Shown here one piece after another: positions 28,764-39,700 of a DNA stretch of 64,000 nt. Position 1 is the first letter of the stretch. Every line of letters starts with the position of its first letter. The DNA lies in contig NW_023503608.1 in the NCBI RefSeq assembly GCF_014529535.1, forward strand, positions 1,984,001-2,048,000, given 5' to 3'. Position numbers and translations under genes: made by a program. This DNA is from Bradysia coprophila (lineage: Eukaryota; Arthropoda; Insecta; Diptera; Sciaridae). The notes below the pieces were generated by a model. That model did no database searches, was not told the origin of the DNA, and saw only the letters and a program-made list of their open reading frames with translations.

Positions 28764-30790
28764 AATCGGTGACGGGAAAAATCTCCGAGTGTATTATCGT
28801 TGCAGCGGCGATAATATCGTTTCATGGACGATAATATCGTTGCTGGGACGATATTATTGTTTCAGAAAACGATATTATCGTCCGAAAAACGATAATATTG
28901 TCGTCTGATACGATAATATCGTATCAAAAACAATAATATCGTTTCAATCGGCGATAATATCGTTTTACGGGTGATATTATCACTGCAGAAACGATCATAT
29001 CGTTGCATAAAACGATATAATCGTCGCAAAAACAATAATATCGTTTCAATCGGCGATAATATCGTTTACTGTACGATAATATCGTTTCACGGGTGATATT
29101 ATCACTGCAGCAACGATAATATTGTTGCATGAAACGATATTATCGTCGCAAAAACAATAATATCGTTTCAATCGGCGATAATATCGTTTCATGGGCGATA
29201 ATATTGTTACAGAAAACGATATTATCGTCCGGAAAACGATATTATTATCGTCCGGAAAACGATATTATTGTCGTCTAATACGATATTATCGTCGCTCGGA
29301 CGATAATATTGTTTCACGGGTGATAGTATCATATCAGAAATGATAATATCGTTTCCTGTACGATAATATCGTTTCACTGGTGATATTATCACTGCAGAAA
29401 CGATAATATTGTTGCATGAAACGATATTATCGTCGCAAGAACAATAATGTCGTTTCAATCGACGATAATATTGTTTCATGGGCGATAATATCGTTGCACG
29501 GACGATATTATTGCCGATTAGTCTAGTCGATCAAACGTTCTAAAACTTAGGTGTTAATTTTTTTTCTCGTATTGTCTAATAATTAGTCTGTGTAATTCAT
29601 TGCACATAATTGCGTTTTAACACGCCGAGCGATCCGGCCCATGGCCGCAATGCGAGCCGGGCGCCGGAACGGTGTTGGTAACTTAGGAGTTAATTTTTTT
29701 TTCTCTCGCATCGTCTAATAATTAGTCTGTGTAATTCATTGCACATAAAAAGCGTTTTAACACGCCGAGCGATCCGGCCCATTGCCCCTGAGCGAAGCGG
29801 AGGGCCGCAATGCGAGCTGGGCGCCGGAACGGTGTTGGTAACTTAGGTGTTAATTTTTTTTTCTCTCGCATCGTTTAATAATTAGTCTGTGTAACTTTTA
29901 TATAAAATATTTAAATTTACAGAAGCAAATTATAGACGGCAACTGAATTCACCCTTCAATTAGAAAGGTGTTTGGTTTGCCATAGAAAGATAAAAAATGG
30001 GTTCTGGAGATATTATAACTAGAAATGGAAATAACAAATGAATGGAATTTTCAATAATTTTTAGTGAATAATTTAACTGGACTACTGGACAACGTATAAC
30101 GATAATATCGTTTCATGGGCGATAATATCGTTTCATGGGCGATAATATTGTTCCAGAAAACGATATTATCGTCCGGAAAACGATATTATTGTCTTCTAAT
30201 ATGATATTATCGTCGCTCGGACGATAATATTGTTTCACGTGTGATAATATAATATCAGAAATGATAATATTGTTTCTTGGACGATAATATCGTTTCACTG
30301 GTGATATTATCACTGCAGAAACGATAATATTGTTGCATGAAACGATATTATCGTCGCAAAAACAATAATATCGTTTAAATCTGTGATAATATCGTTTCAT
30401 GGGCGATAATATAGTTGTAGAGACGATAATATTGTTGCAAAAAACGATATTATCATGCGGAAAACGATATTATTGTCGTTTAATACGATATTATCGTCGC
30501 TCGGACGATAATATCGTTTCATGTGCAATAATATTGTTGCACGGATGATAATATTGTTACAGAAAACGATATTATCGTCGCTCGGACGATAATATTGTTA
30601 CAGAAAACGATATTATTGTCTGGAAAACGATATTATTGTCGTCTAATACGATATTATCGTCGCTCGGACGATAATATTGTTACAGAAAACGATATTATCG
30701 TCACAGCGACGATATTATCGTTTCAAAAACGATATTATCGTCCCCGACGATAATACACTCGGAGATTTTTCCCTCGCCCGTCGATTCTAA
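28764..30790. mobile_element. Inverted-ended element filled with a palindromic cgataatatcg array
   Basis: Left end (about 28760-28800: ttagaatcggtgacggg, aaaaatctccgagtgtatta) and right end (about 30745-30790) are inverted copies over roughly 40 bp with small indels. Between them two blocks (28793-29511 and 30095-30756) consist of acgataatatcgt-type palindromes or near-palindromes spaced about every 20-24 bp, roughly 30 per block by eye. Linkers vary (ttcatggg, ttgcaggac, tccggaaa). No coding content. No target duplication was seen. The two blocks are separated by a different sequence holding its own tandem repeat. Confidence 0.75.
29541..29890. repeat. GC-rich ~136/160-bp tandem repeat inside the palindromic array element
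   Basis: Units start at acttagg, near 29545, 29681 and 29841. Each holds attagtctgtgtaattcatt, then cacgccgagcgatccggccc and gggcgccggaacggtgttgg. The second unit has a 24-bp insertion (cctgagcgaagcggagg). The third is incomplete. GC content is far above the surroundings. Confidence 0.8.
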
Positions 30791-30889
30791 TGGGCACAAA
30801 ATATTAACAAACTGTGAAAAATTCACAGTTCGTGCTCAAAATAGTTCACATCTATACTCGAACTGTGTATCATTTGTTCACATGTTCTT

Positions 30890-31025
30890 GGTTTCTGTAC
30901 ACATTTTGAGTTGTGTACACAGAATGTAAACACTCTGTACGCCTGACTTTTTCCGTGTACAGAATGTGAACACTATGTACACCTGAATTTCTTTTGTAAA
31001 CAGAATGTCACTCTGTGGAATTTTA
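30890..31025. repeat. Degenerate ~55-bp tandem repeat
   Basis: About two and a half copies of a unit reading tgtacacagaatgtaaacac, tctgtacgcctgactttttc. Just outside the right end of the palindromic element. Confidence 0.6.
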
Positions 31026-32214
31026 GTGGACAGAATCTTCATTTTTTGGCCAGGTGGAAGGCATGTCGTCAATTTGTAAAAATACTTTGCACATCTGTGA
31101 GTCCTGAAGTAGCTCGAAAATACAAGCAATTATTGCTGAGTGAAATGATTTCTAACTATTTTTCTTTAAATAATACGGACGAGGAAAATTAACAAGTTAC
31201 AATTACAATCCAATTATTGTTATTCAATCCACAAGCATTACCAATGTTACGACATGTACGTATCATGTATTAAAGCGTGTGTATCGCATGTGGATTGTAT
31301 TCGTTAGAATTGGAAATGTGATCTGTTTATTTTCTTGCACTGTAAATTTTATTTATGTTTTCCTTATGGTCGAAAGTGCCTTATTACAATCCTAGTGATG
31401 AAAAGTAAATTGGAGTAACGAGTAAGGACAAACCTACAAAATGTTTTCTAAATATCTTTGATTTTTATAATTTTTTTGGGTGTTCTCTCACTCCTAAACA
31501 AAAATCCAGCGAGCCGAAATCCGACAAGCCGCAATTGTTGGCACAGTGCTCCAAAATATGTATAATAATATTATACAACTCGGGATAAAAAGATGAAAAG
31601 GATGAGCCAGAGGCGGGTTCTGGAATTCAATGGCATGTGTTAGGAAAATTTGGAAAATTCATTAATTGATAGATTGAAATGGTCAATTTTTATAATTCTC
31701 ACTCTGTACAATTTTTTTTAAATTCAAATTATGGAAGGAAAACATACTATTTTGTGCAGATTTTGCTGTTTCTTAAGTATTTAGAAATTGTGATCATTGT
31801 TTTGTGACTAAGTTTATTTTTATATATTATATCGATAAAAATAAATAAAATAAAAGAATGAAAACTGCTTTGAATTATCCAACGTATCGCCTGCTGTTTA
31901 ATGCAAAAACTTTTTTACTTCCTCCTTTCTAACGTACATTTCTCCGTGTAAAGGACACGATAACCGGAGATCATCGTTTATTTTAGTCGTGGCAGTCAAC
32001 AGCTGGTTTGCAATTTCAAAAAGGTTTCTTTTTCTAAAAATTACGAGATTATTTACAAAACCTAATTAAACATTTTAAAATTCATCTGAGACAATAAAAA
32101 AGCAGCAAACATTCGCAAGTGTTAAAATTGTATTAAATTCTGAGTAAATATTTAAACGAAATGCAAAAAAATCGATATGCGACATTCAGGAAGCAATAAT
32201 AGGAGTTGGATAGA
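31026..32214. other. Gene-free stretch upstream of the small secreted protein gene
   Basis: AT-rich, no supported coding frame. The words gggataaaaagatgaaaag at about 31,585 also occur at about 17,315, so a short fragment of a shared repeat may be present. Confidence 0.4.
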
Positions 32215-32249
32215 TATAAAAGCCCGAATGGTTCAGGTGGTATCAGTAT
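32215..32249 (+). promoter_or_regulatory. TATA box and initiator of the secreted protein gene
   Basis: TATAAA at 32215-32220 and an arthropod initiator TCAGT at 32243-32247, whose A lies 30 bp downstream of the TATA start. This spacing is the textbook core promoter; transcription should start at 32245, 56 nt before the ATG. Confidence 0.75.
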
Positions 32250-32300
32250 AGTAAGTTAATTTAAGTTCATAAGTACAATATAACAATCATATTAATAAAC

Positions 32301-33196
32301 ATGATGAAGCTTGTTGCATTAATTGGAATAATTGCGGTAAGTAGACTATGCTTGCTTTGCTTATTCTTTGGATTCTTATCCTTCGACAATTCATATCTAA
32401 AGTGCCTATAAGGTTTGCAACACGCTTAAGTGCTCACTGCTCACATACTTTGATATGTCTATCGTAAATCCAACAGTTGACTTGTACCTCGAGTTGATAA
32501 CTCTTATGAAGACAAGGAACTATCATCTAAGGTGTCTGTCAACGAAAACCCTATCCTATTCATAGGCTAAAATTAAAAGCGAGGAAGAGCTGATGCTTTG
32601 CTAGAAATGTTCTGAATTAAAATTTATAATTAACACCGTTTAACAGGTCCACTGTGGCGCAGCATTGAAACTCGATGTTTCCACCGGATATGAAAAGCCA
32701 GAGAACTGTGCCTGCATTCCGACAGTATGACAAATAATGCAGTTGTCAACGATGAAGATAAAATTTAATTTTTATCATTTTTAAGTCATTAGCTCAGATG
32801 CCGTCGGATGCAAAAACGTGTTCACAATCAAGTTTCATCGATGGCCTTTGCGAAAAACTCACCGCGAACTACCAACGCATACAGAAAGAGTTAAACGGAA
32901 ATGATTGCGATTGTACCTTTGGCAATGTTGAGACAGCGCTGCAAAAAATCTCGGCTAAAATTAGGAAAATAATTAAAATATTGTCAGCTTGCGATCCCAA
33001 TGAGGATATGCTTAACGCCGCCATTGATCGATATGAAGAATTGAAAAGGGAATATAATTCAGCTGTACGTCGAGCTACTGCCAGCCAATCGAGCAAGTGT
33101 GGAAGCATTTTGGCGAAAATAAGACCCATTCTACTGAACTGTGCGGAGAATATAATGGCAGCTGTTTTGAAATGTCTAAATTTTAGACGATCTTAA
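32301..33196 (+). CDS. Small secreted Cys-containing helical protein, unidentified
   Basis: Exons 32301-32336, 32647-32724 and 32798-33196 join in phase to 170 aa. The first exon plus the start of the second encode a signal peptide (MMKLVALIGIIAVHCGA). The mature part has ENCACIPT, then a charged, mostly helical region (ENIMAAVLKCLNFRRS at the end) with about ten Cys in total, probably disulphide-bonded, so it is likely exported. The TATA box and initiator fit a strongly expressed tissue-specific gene, such as a salivary, gut or reproductive secretion. No family was recognised. An in-frame stop follows the GTATGA donor if the 73-nt intron is not removed. The downstream neighbour at 35193 is also a small secreted protein but shares no visible sequence. 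Confidence 0.75.
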
Positions 33197-35192
33197 AATG
33201 CAATTCCTGTTAAGCAGTTAACGAAGTGATTATTTTGTCCATAAAATGTGTTTGGATTTACCAATCTTACATCATGCGTAAAACAATCCCTTCCGTTGTC
33301 TGCATCTGAAATTTTGTTATCAATTAATTTTATCTTTAGTCAAATTAGTTTTCAATGTTCCTTACACTTTTATTTGTTAGTACACATATACATATAGACA
33401 TAGTGCACGATAGTCTTTCATCGTAATAATTCTCAAATTTCACAGCAAGGATATCAGCAGTTTCCAAACTATTACTTCATTGGACTTTAGAGTTTCAATA
33501 GATTGATTTCAAATCTTTTACTTCATTTGTTTGACACGTAATTTTTGTTTTATAAGATTTTCAAAGAGACATAGCTTGTTGTTTGTACCTGTAGTCGCCA
33601 TGAAAAACAGTTAATAACCATAACCGTAGCCACAATTCTGGACACAGTCCAGACGTCTGATGTACATGCCATAAATATTTTGTAAATTACCCTTAGACTG
33701 ATTCAATGTATTGGGCTACTTTGACTCAATCTCAGTTTCATCATCGGACTATTCTGAAGTGGATTTAACTCACTTTAACACATGAGTATTTGTTATTTAT
33801 ATCAAATTTTTCAAAAGTCCATATTTTCCACCCATTTATTTATTGAGCAAACCCCTAAATCAACTCGGATCGAATCGGCTAAACATTAACCTTTGATCAA
33901 GGTAACTTTACCAAAGACCTCTGTATTTTCCCATACGATTTTTGACAACCTAATTGTAAAGATGGATATTGCAATCAATTTAAAAATTAAGAAAAGCTGA
34001 AAGTCCATAAAAGTTAAATACAATTATAGTCAACCAAGCAAGAATATTAGACAAAATTTAACCTAATCTATTACATCACTTCTAAAATATTTCATTTGAA
34101 AGGTGACTCTCATATCTAAAAAAAAACTGTCATATTGGTTGCGCATCAAGTTGCTGATTATGTGAAATATTTACGAAAAAACGAGCGAACATTTTGGATT
34201 TTTTTTGGTTCAATGGTTCATGGAATTTTTTGCATTAAAAAAGCTCTTCTGCATTGAGACACCAAACACATAACTGCGAATGGAAACATATTCTCTGCAT
34301 CGAAATCATTTGAATCTAAAGTGTGCTCATTTTATGCATCTGGAAGTTGACTAACAAGTCTCTATGTTAATTTGATGAGTATCTCATTAAAACGTGTTAT
34401 TTATATCGAATTTATCACACTCTTCACCAGGGCCTATTTTGGAGATTTTTAATGTTTTATACTTTATTTTTTCAAAATTGAAAAACGAAAATCTTCGAAA
34501 AAAATTTATTTTTCAAATACTTATGGAACCCACATAACAGCTGTTTTACATATTTTCTGAAAATTGAATTTCCCTAAAATAGGCCCTGCTCCTTGTCAAA
34601 AGTTTCAAGAGAGAAGTTTTGGTAAAATATAATCTAACAATATAAAGTAATCGAATAATCTTCATCAACACGCAGTAAATATTCAACGTTAGAACAACGT
34701 ATACCTATCCACCTCTCTTGTCCATTGAATAATTCATTTTCAATTTCAAGTTTGTATTATAATTCAGAAATTTTTGTGTTTTTAATTTGATGGAGATTTG
34801 CTCATAGTTGAAGAAGAAATAAGGAAACAAAAAATGAAATCAAAATTTCAAATTTGGATCCGTTTCAAAATTAACACTGATATCTACGGGAGAAATATCT
34901 CTAAATTTTATATTTTCTAAATGAATTAACTGCAAAGACTCTACCAAAGCACCTAGCATAGTAGTAGAATATTGCTAGTGCCAAAAATAGAGTAGTTTTT
35001 ACTCTAATCGCTTGACCTTGACACAGTGTAAAAATGTAAAATTGTATGGTTCATTGTCGTGACGTACTATTTCATTACTATGCTGGGTGTTGTGACTCTA
35101 CGCATGTTAATGTGTAAAGTCTGTGTAACCAACTTAACTAATGTTTTGATTTCCTTCTGTAATTTACACAAATTAGAAACCGGAACTAAAAA
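33197..35192. other. Intergenic stretch with one MITE
   Basis: No coding frame. Apart from the element at 34428-34588 I see only AT-rich sequence. No clear TATA box precedes the gene at 35193. Confidence 0.4.
34428..34588. mobile_element. Small hAT-like MITE (161 bp)
   Basis: Ends cagggcctattttgg and cctaaaataggccctg are inverted with a small offset. The CAGGG start is typical of hAT ends. Flanking 8-mers ctcttcac and ctccttgt agree at about five positions, a possible decayed target duplication. Confidence 0.6.
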
Positions 35193-36460
35193 ATGAAAAT
35201 CGTCGCAACGTTCCTCATTTTTCTTGTTGTTGGAAGTGAATACAGCCTAGCAGCTCGGAAGAGTTCGTCTCCAAATTCAAAACAAACTGAAGAGATGTTG
35301 CCAGCTCCAAAAAATTCAACATCAAGTTCGAAGCAACCTGAGGTGATGTTACCAGCTCCAAAAAAGCCAACCTCAAACACGAATCAGGCAGGTAAGTTTT
35401 ATATCAATCCTTTAACGATATTGTTAACCTTTTAGAAACGGCAAGCGTTTGTAACACAATCTGTCAGTTCGACAATTCAATCATACATTCCGCTATATAA
35501 GAGAAAACTAACCAGTGTTCTTGTCGATAGCACATGACTCGCCGTTTCTATAAGGTTAAGTACGCTGCTTTACAACACATAAAAACCTTACGAACCGGTT
35601 TCAACAAAAAAATTATTTTATTTTATTTCTCGACGAACAATGTTCGTTAAGGTTTTATGCGTTGTAGGGCAGTATAGTGAGTCCATATTGTGGGTGGTTT
35701 AACGTGAATGATACCAAGACTTGTTGTTCTAACTCTTTTTTACTGCCAAAAGACAAACCGCCAATGGCAGCAGAAAAGGACCAACTGGTCGCACCAGGCA
35801 TAACGGTATCTAAAGGCTTCAAGAAAACGAACTGCTGTAAGTTTTTTCTTTGCATGTTTAGTGTTCGGTAGGAAATAAAATAAATCTTTAACAGTGGCTA
35901 GTCGATTCGCTGTCCTATGTGCATCGTCCAGCACAGTAGACGGTTGCGTAACGAAGAATTCCAAAACGAAATGCGGAAAACAATGCAGTGAGTTTAAATT
36001 TGAAATAGTTTTAATTATTTGATTTTTTTGCTAATACAAAATTTTAATTGAAATAGTTTGTGGTCCAAAAGAATGCGATTGTGGTACATCGGGATGTTGT
36101 AAGCTTCGTTCGCGCGTTTCTTTTAGAAGCGGCAATCTCGTAGAGACATAATAACTTCAGACAAAATCTATGACTTCATCAGTTTAGACGTTAGAGTTAT
36201 ACTCTAGAGGTGGCAAGGTGGCACTTACAAGTTTAAAAATGACAGTCCCATCATACCATCTCTCAAGCGTCTATAGTCTTTGCTATATTAGGACCATCTT
36301 GACCAGAGACCAATTTTGTCGTTATTGTCGATAAGAGATTATTTGCTGTTTCTAAGAGACTGCGCACAATTAATCATCTATCACAATTAATGATTTTCTT
36401 TTGTGTGTAGACTGTCAAGTGGATGGAGGTTGCCGGTGTAATGGTAGTAAATCGTCGTAG
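35193..36460 (+). CDS. Secreted Cys-rich protein with metallothionein-like tail, modular exons
   Basis: Five exons: 35193-35391, 35678-35836, 35895-35987, 36057-36098 and 36411-36460. Every intron is in phase 1, so all internal exons are symmetric, and the product is 180 aa. Residues 1-20 (MKIVATFLIFLVVGSEYSLA) form a signal peptide. A Ser/Thr/Lys linker contains two copies of the unit EMLPAPKN / VMLPAPKK. Then come SPYCGWFNVNDTKTCCSN and a tail of closely spaced Cys: CGKQCICGPKECDCGTSGC then YCQVDGGCRC. C-x-C and C-x3-C spacing suggests metal binding or a tight disulphide knot. Known metallothioneins are not secreted, so an extracellular knottin or metal-scavenging role are both possible. 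Symmetric phase-1 exons allow duplication or skipping. The weakest junction is the exon 2 acceptor (TATAG). The gene converges with the chloride channel gene, 267 bp between stops. Confidence 0.72.
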
Positions 36461-36727
36461 ACTGCAGTGCTATTTTTCTTTAAGTTTGTAGACAGTAAAC
36501 AATTTGATGTTAAACTTGGAATTAAAAATTTTTATTTCATCGTGTGTACGAATAATGAATTTTTGTTGATAAAATAATTTCATTTAAAGATTTCAAATAT
36601 AAATATGGTCAAAGTTTCGATTGTACAATTGAAAAGTTGAAGGCATTGTTGAAGAAGGCATTTTGGAAAAGTTTTGTTTGTATTTTTTAATAGAAAATTA
36701 TAAAAAAAAAATTGATGTGCTTCACAA

Positions 36728-39700
36728 TCACATTCGTTTCTTTGACTCCGTTATGTACAATATCCAGTAGACCATGCTAAAGACGAGAAAAGAAAGTGGG
36801 AAGATGATTAAAGATATCTGGTCCAATTTCCCACGTTGAGAACCCGCATACAAAATAGCCACCTCGGCTGCATTCCGGAAACTATTAAAACGAAAATTGC
36901 ATTACCCCCATAACCGACCATTTCCCAGCAAAATTACTCACCGTTTTCTGTTGATTGTATTTGGATTGGAAGAAATGCTTCCGGTGTTATTCTCAATCGG
37001 ATGAATATTGGCTGTTGAATTTGCAATAGGTGGTGCGTTCGATGGGATGTTTGTTATTTTCTTTTTATTCTCCGGCGTAATTTTGTTCAAATTTTGGAAT
37101 GCTCGTGCTGATTGTTCTAAGCCGTTTTTTCGTTGCATGGAATTCGGCATCTGGATTTTTTTTAAATCAAAAAATGATTTATATGCATCCACAAGGGTCC
37201 TTCAATTCTTTTGTGAAAATACTTAAATTTCAAAATTGTCCTAATCTTTTACTTCACTAGTTTCAACATTTATATTGCTTTATAAATTCACATTAAATAA
37301 ACTAAATACCTAATCGATGTCGATAAGAGATGACTAGAGAAAACTTTGTTATCAATTTACGTTAACAATTTTCAGATCCCGCCAAAGTAAAGTACTACAA
37401 CCTTTGCCATATATCTCTAGAGCTACTCAGCCGATTTTCCTAAACAGTTCTTTTTCGAAAATAGCTAGGTAGTCCTTACATTAAGCCCAACAAAATAAGA
37501 TACGGTTCCAGAGGTATGGTAGGTACGCCCTCTAGTAATGTTCAACTGAATCGTTCTAGAATTATTAAATATTTAAGCGTTGCAATAAACGTTTAGAATT
37601 CCATATTAACGTAAATTTCTATGTCGCCTCAGACACTCCAACTGATGAAAACTTCCTCATTCAAAAATCTTCCCGAAACTTTAGGAAACGTTGGTTGACC
37701 AGTAGGGGCGCCACAATTTTTTTGGGTACTTCATTACTTCATTCTTTGCGATCTAATTTTATTTTATATGAAATAACTTCACTCCGGTTAATTTCCATTG
37801 CAGTGAAGTTAGTTCACAAAAAAATAGACCTCTGACAATAGTAATTTTAAGACGAAATGTACTAGCGATGCAATAGTAATTTACTAAAATCTATGACATT
37901 TAAGTTTTGTTTTACAAACATCATATCCCCATAGGTGCGCCAAAAATTTAAATATTTTCAACTGACAGTTGGTCAAAACTAATGTCAAAAAACTGAGCGT
38001 CCATCTTTTGAAATGGAAGGCGCACTTACGACGTGAATTAGGTACTTTCAGTTCTTATGAAGTCATTTGATTCTTAAATTCTATGTGTCGATTCACAGTC
38101 GACTGTGTGGATTTTATTATATCACCTACCTGCGTTTCACTGTTAGACATTGCCATTGCCTTAGTTATTGTTTTGGCGGTTCGCCAATGCTTATCGTAAC
38201 GTATTCCGAAAAGTACGATGAAATACTCAATTAGGGCGAGAAATACAAAAAGGATGCAACTTATCAACCACACCTGCATAAACAACAAACCACATTCAAA
38301 ATTAATTTCAACATAATAAGGATGCATTCATAAATGACGAGTAAAATATAAATTGTTCCTCATCAGCGTGTCCAATTATGTCCAGTTTTTATTCACCGAA
38401 ACCATCACTATCATAACACGGCACGTCATTTATGAATATCCCTTAATTGATTTTAATAAGCTAGCTGAAGAAAAATGTTTCTATCATTTTCTCGACTCGC
38501 TTCCGTAAATACCTCAATGCATTTCAGTTCGAGTGAATCTGGGGAATTGTTGCGAACTGTATTGAACATTGTAACTAATGTAAGTAGTGTCGTGACCAGT
38601 AAAACCTTTTTTTTTTGAAAATATATAATTACACCGCTGTTCAACTAATTAGTTAAATGTACAAATTGTTTTTACCATTCGACCGGGTACCACTTCCGGT
38701 ATGACAACAAAACTTCCCCACGACATTGACACAAATAACGTGGACGGAAGATAGTGTTCCAGTAAATAGCTCTTAAGCTCACGCGACAGTGTTATCTCAA
38801 GTCGAGCGCTACAGTGGTCAACGTCACCATAATAAACGATATGTGGATCTTGTTCGGTTGAAAATGATACGACGTATTTTGGCAGACGGAAAAAGCCCTC
38901 ATCGAAATCCTTGGGGAACGTTATAGGATTCTCTTTTTTCCATCGAAATGTCATGTCTTTCACAGAATATTTGTCTACGAATAAATAGGAAAAAGTTGGA
39001 TTGCTCATTATACTCTTTGCAATTATATTTTACTTACAACTACTAAAGTCTACCGGACATATTTGTACATCTAGGGGATACAGCAAAAAGTCCATATCAC
39101 ACTTGATGATTATGGTTGCACTGAAATTGAAAAATTTTGTTAGTTTTAATATTCTTCATGATCCAACCATCCACGCTTGACACATGCATTCATGCATACA
39201 TAAGGCTACCTAAAACTTAATCTGTTCCAACTGGAAATGATCAGAAAGTAATCGTTGTTGGAAAACTCCTGTTTTGTTTTATTGTCTGCACAAAAAGCAC
39301 TATGCACTACAACAAAATTCGTTATTCGTTTACATTAAGTTTCGGAATCGAACACGGTCAAAAACTGAAAATTCAGATCAGGTAATTTCACAGCGACAAA
39401 CCTGAATCTGCTTTATTTAAACCTGACAGGTTTACCCGAAACTTTCATACCTGAAACCCGAAATGAGACCTGACAGTTATTACCCAGATGATTATAAACA
39501 GGTTTCCGGTTAATTCAGGACAGACCGAAATTGATTACATCAGGTTCAGGTCAAAACGGTTTTCAGGTAAATTTTAGTTTAATTTGAAAATTTCCATTGA
39601 AAAGTGACAATCGCGAAGTTAAGTCTGGTTTACACTTAGGGAGGGATTTCTATTGGTTGAAATACGTCTCTCGTTTAACCAATAATAGTACTTCACGGAG

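Noticed and set aside
28924-30400. Frames encoding Tyr/Arg-rich repeated peptides
   Set aside because: They are translations of the cgataatatcg array; no start context, no domain, and the frames depend only on linker length.
28793-30756. CRISPR-like array
   Set aside because: The units are short palindromes with non-unique, variable linkers in a eukaryotic context and there are no cas genes.
37900-38035. A third member of the 17545 TIR element (cacttacgacgtgaatta near 38,023)
   Set aside because: Only one end resembles it; no inverted partner was found.
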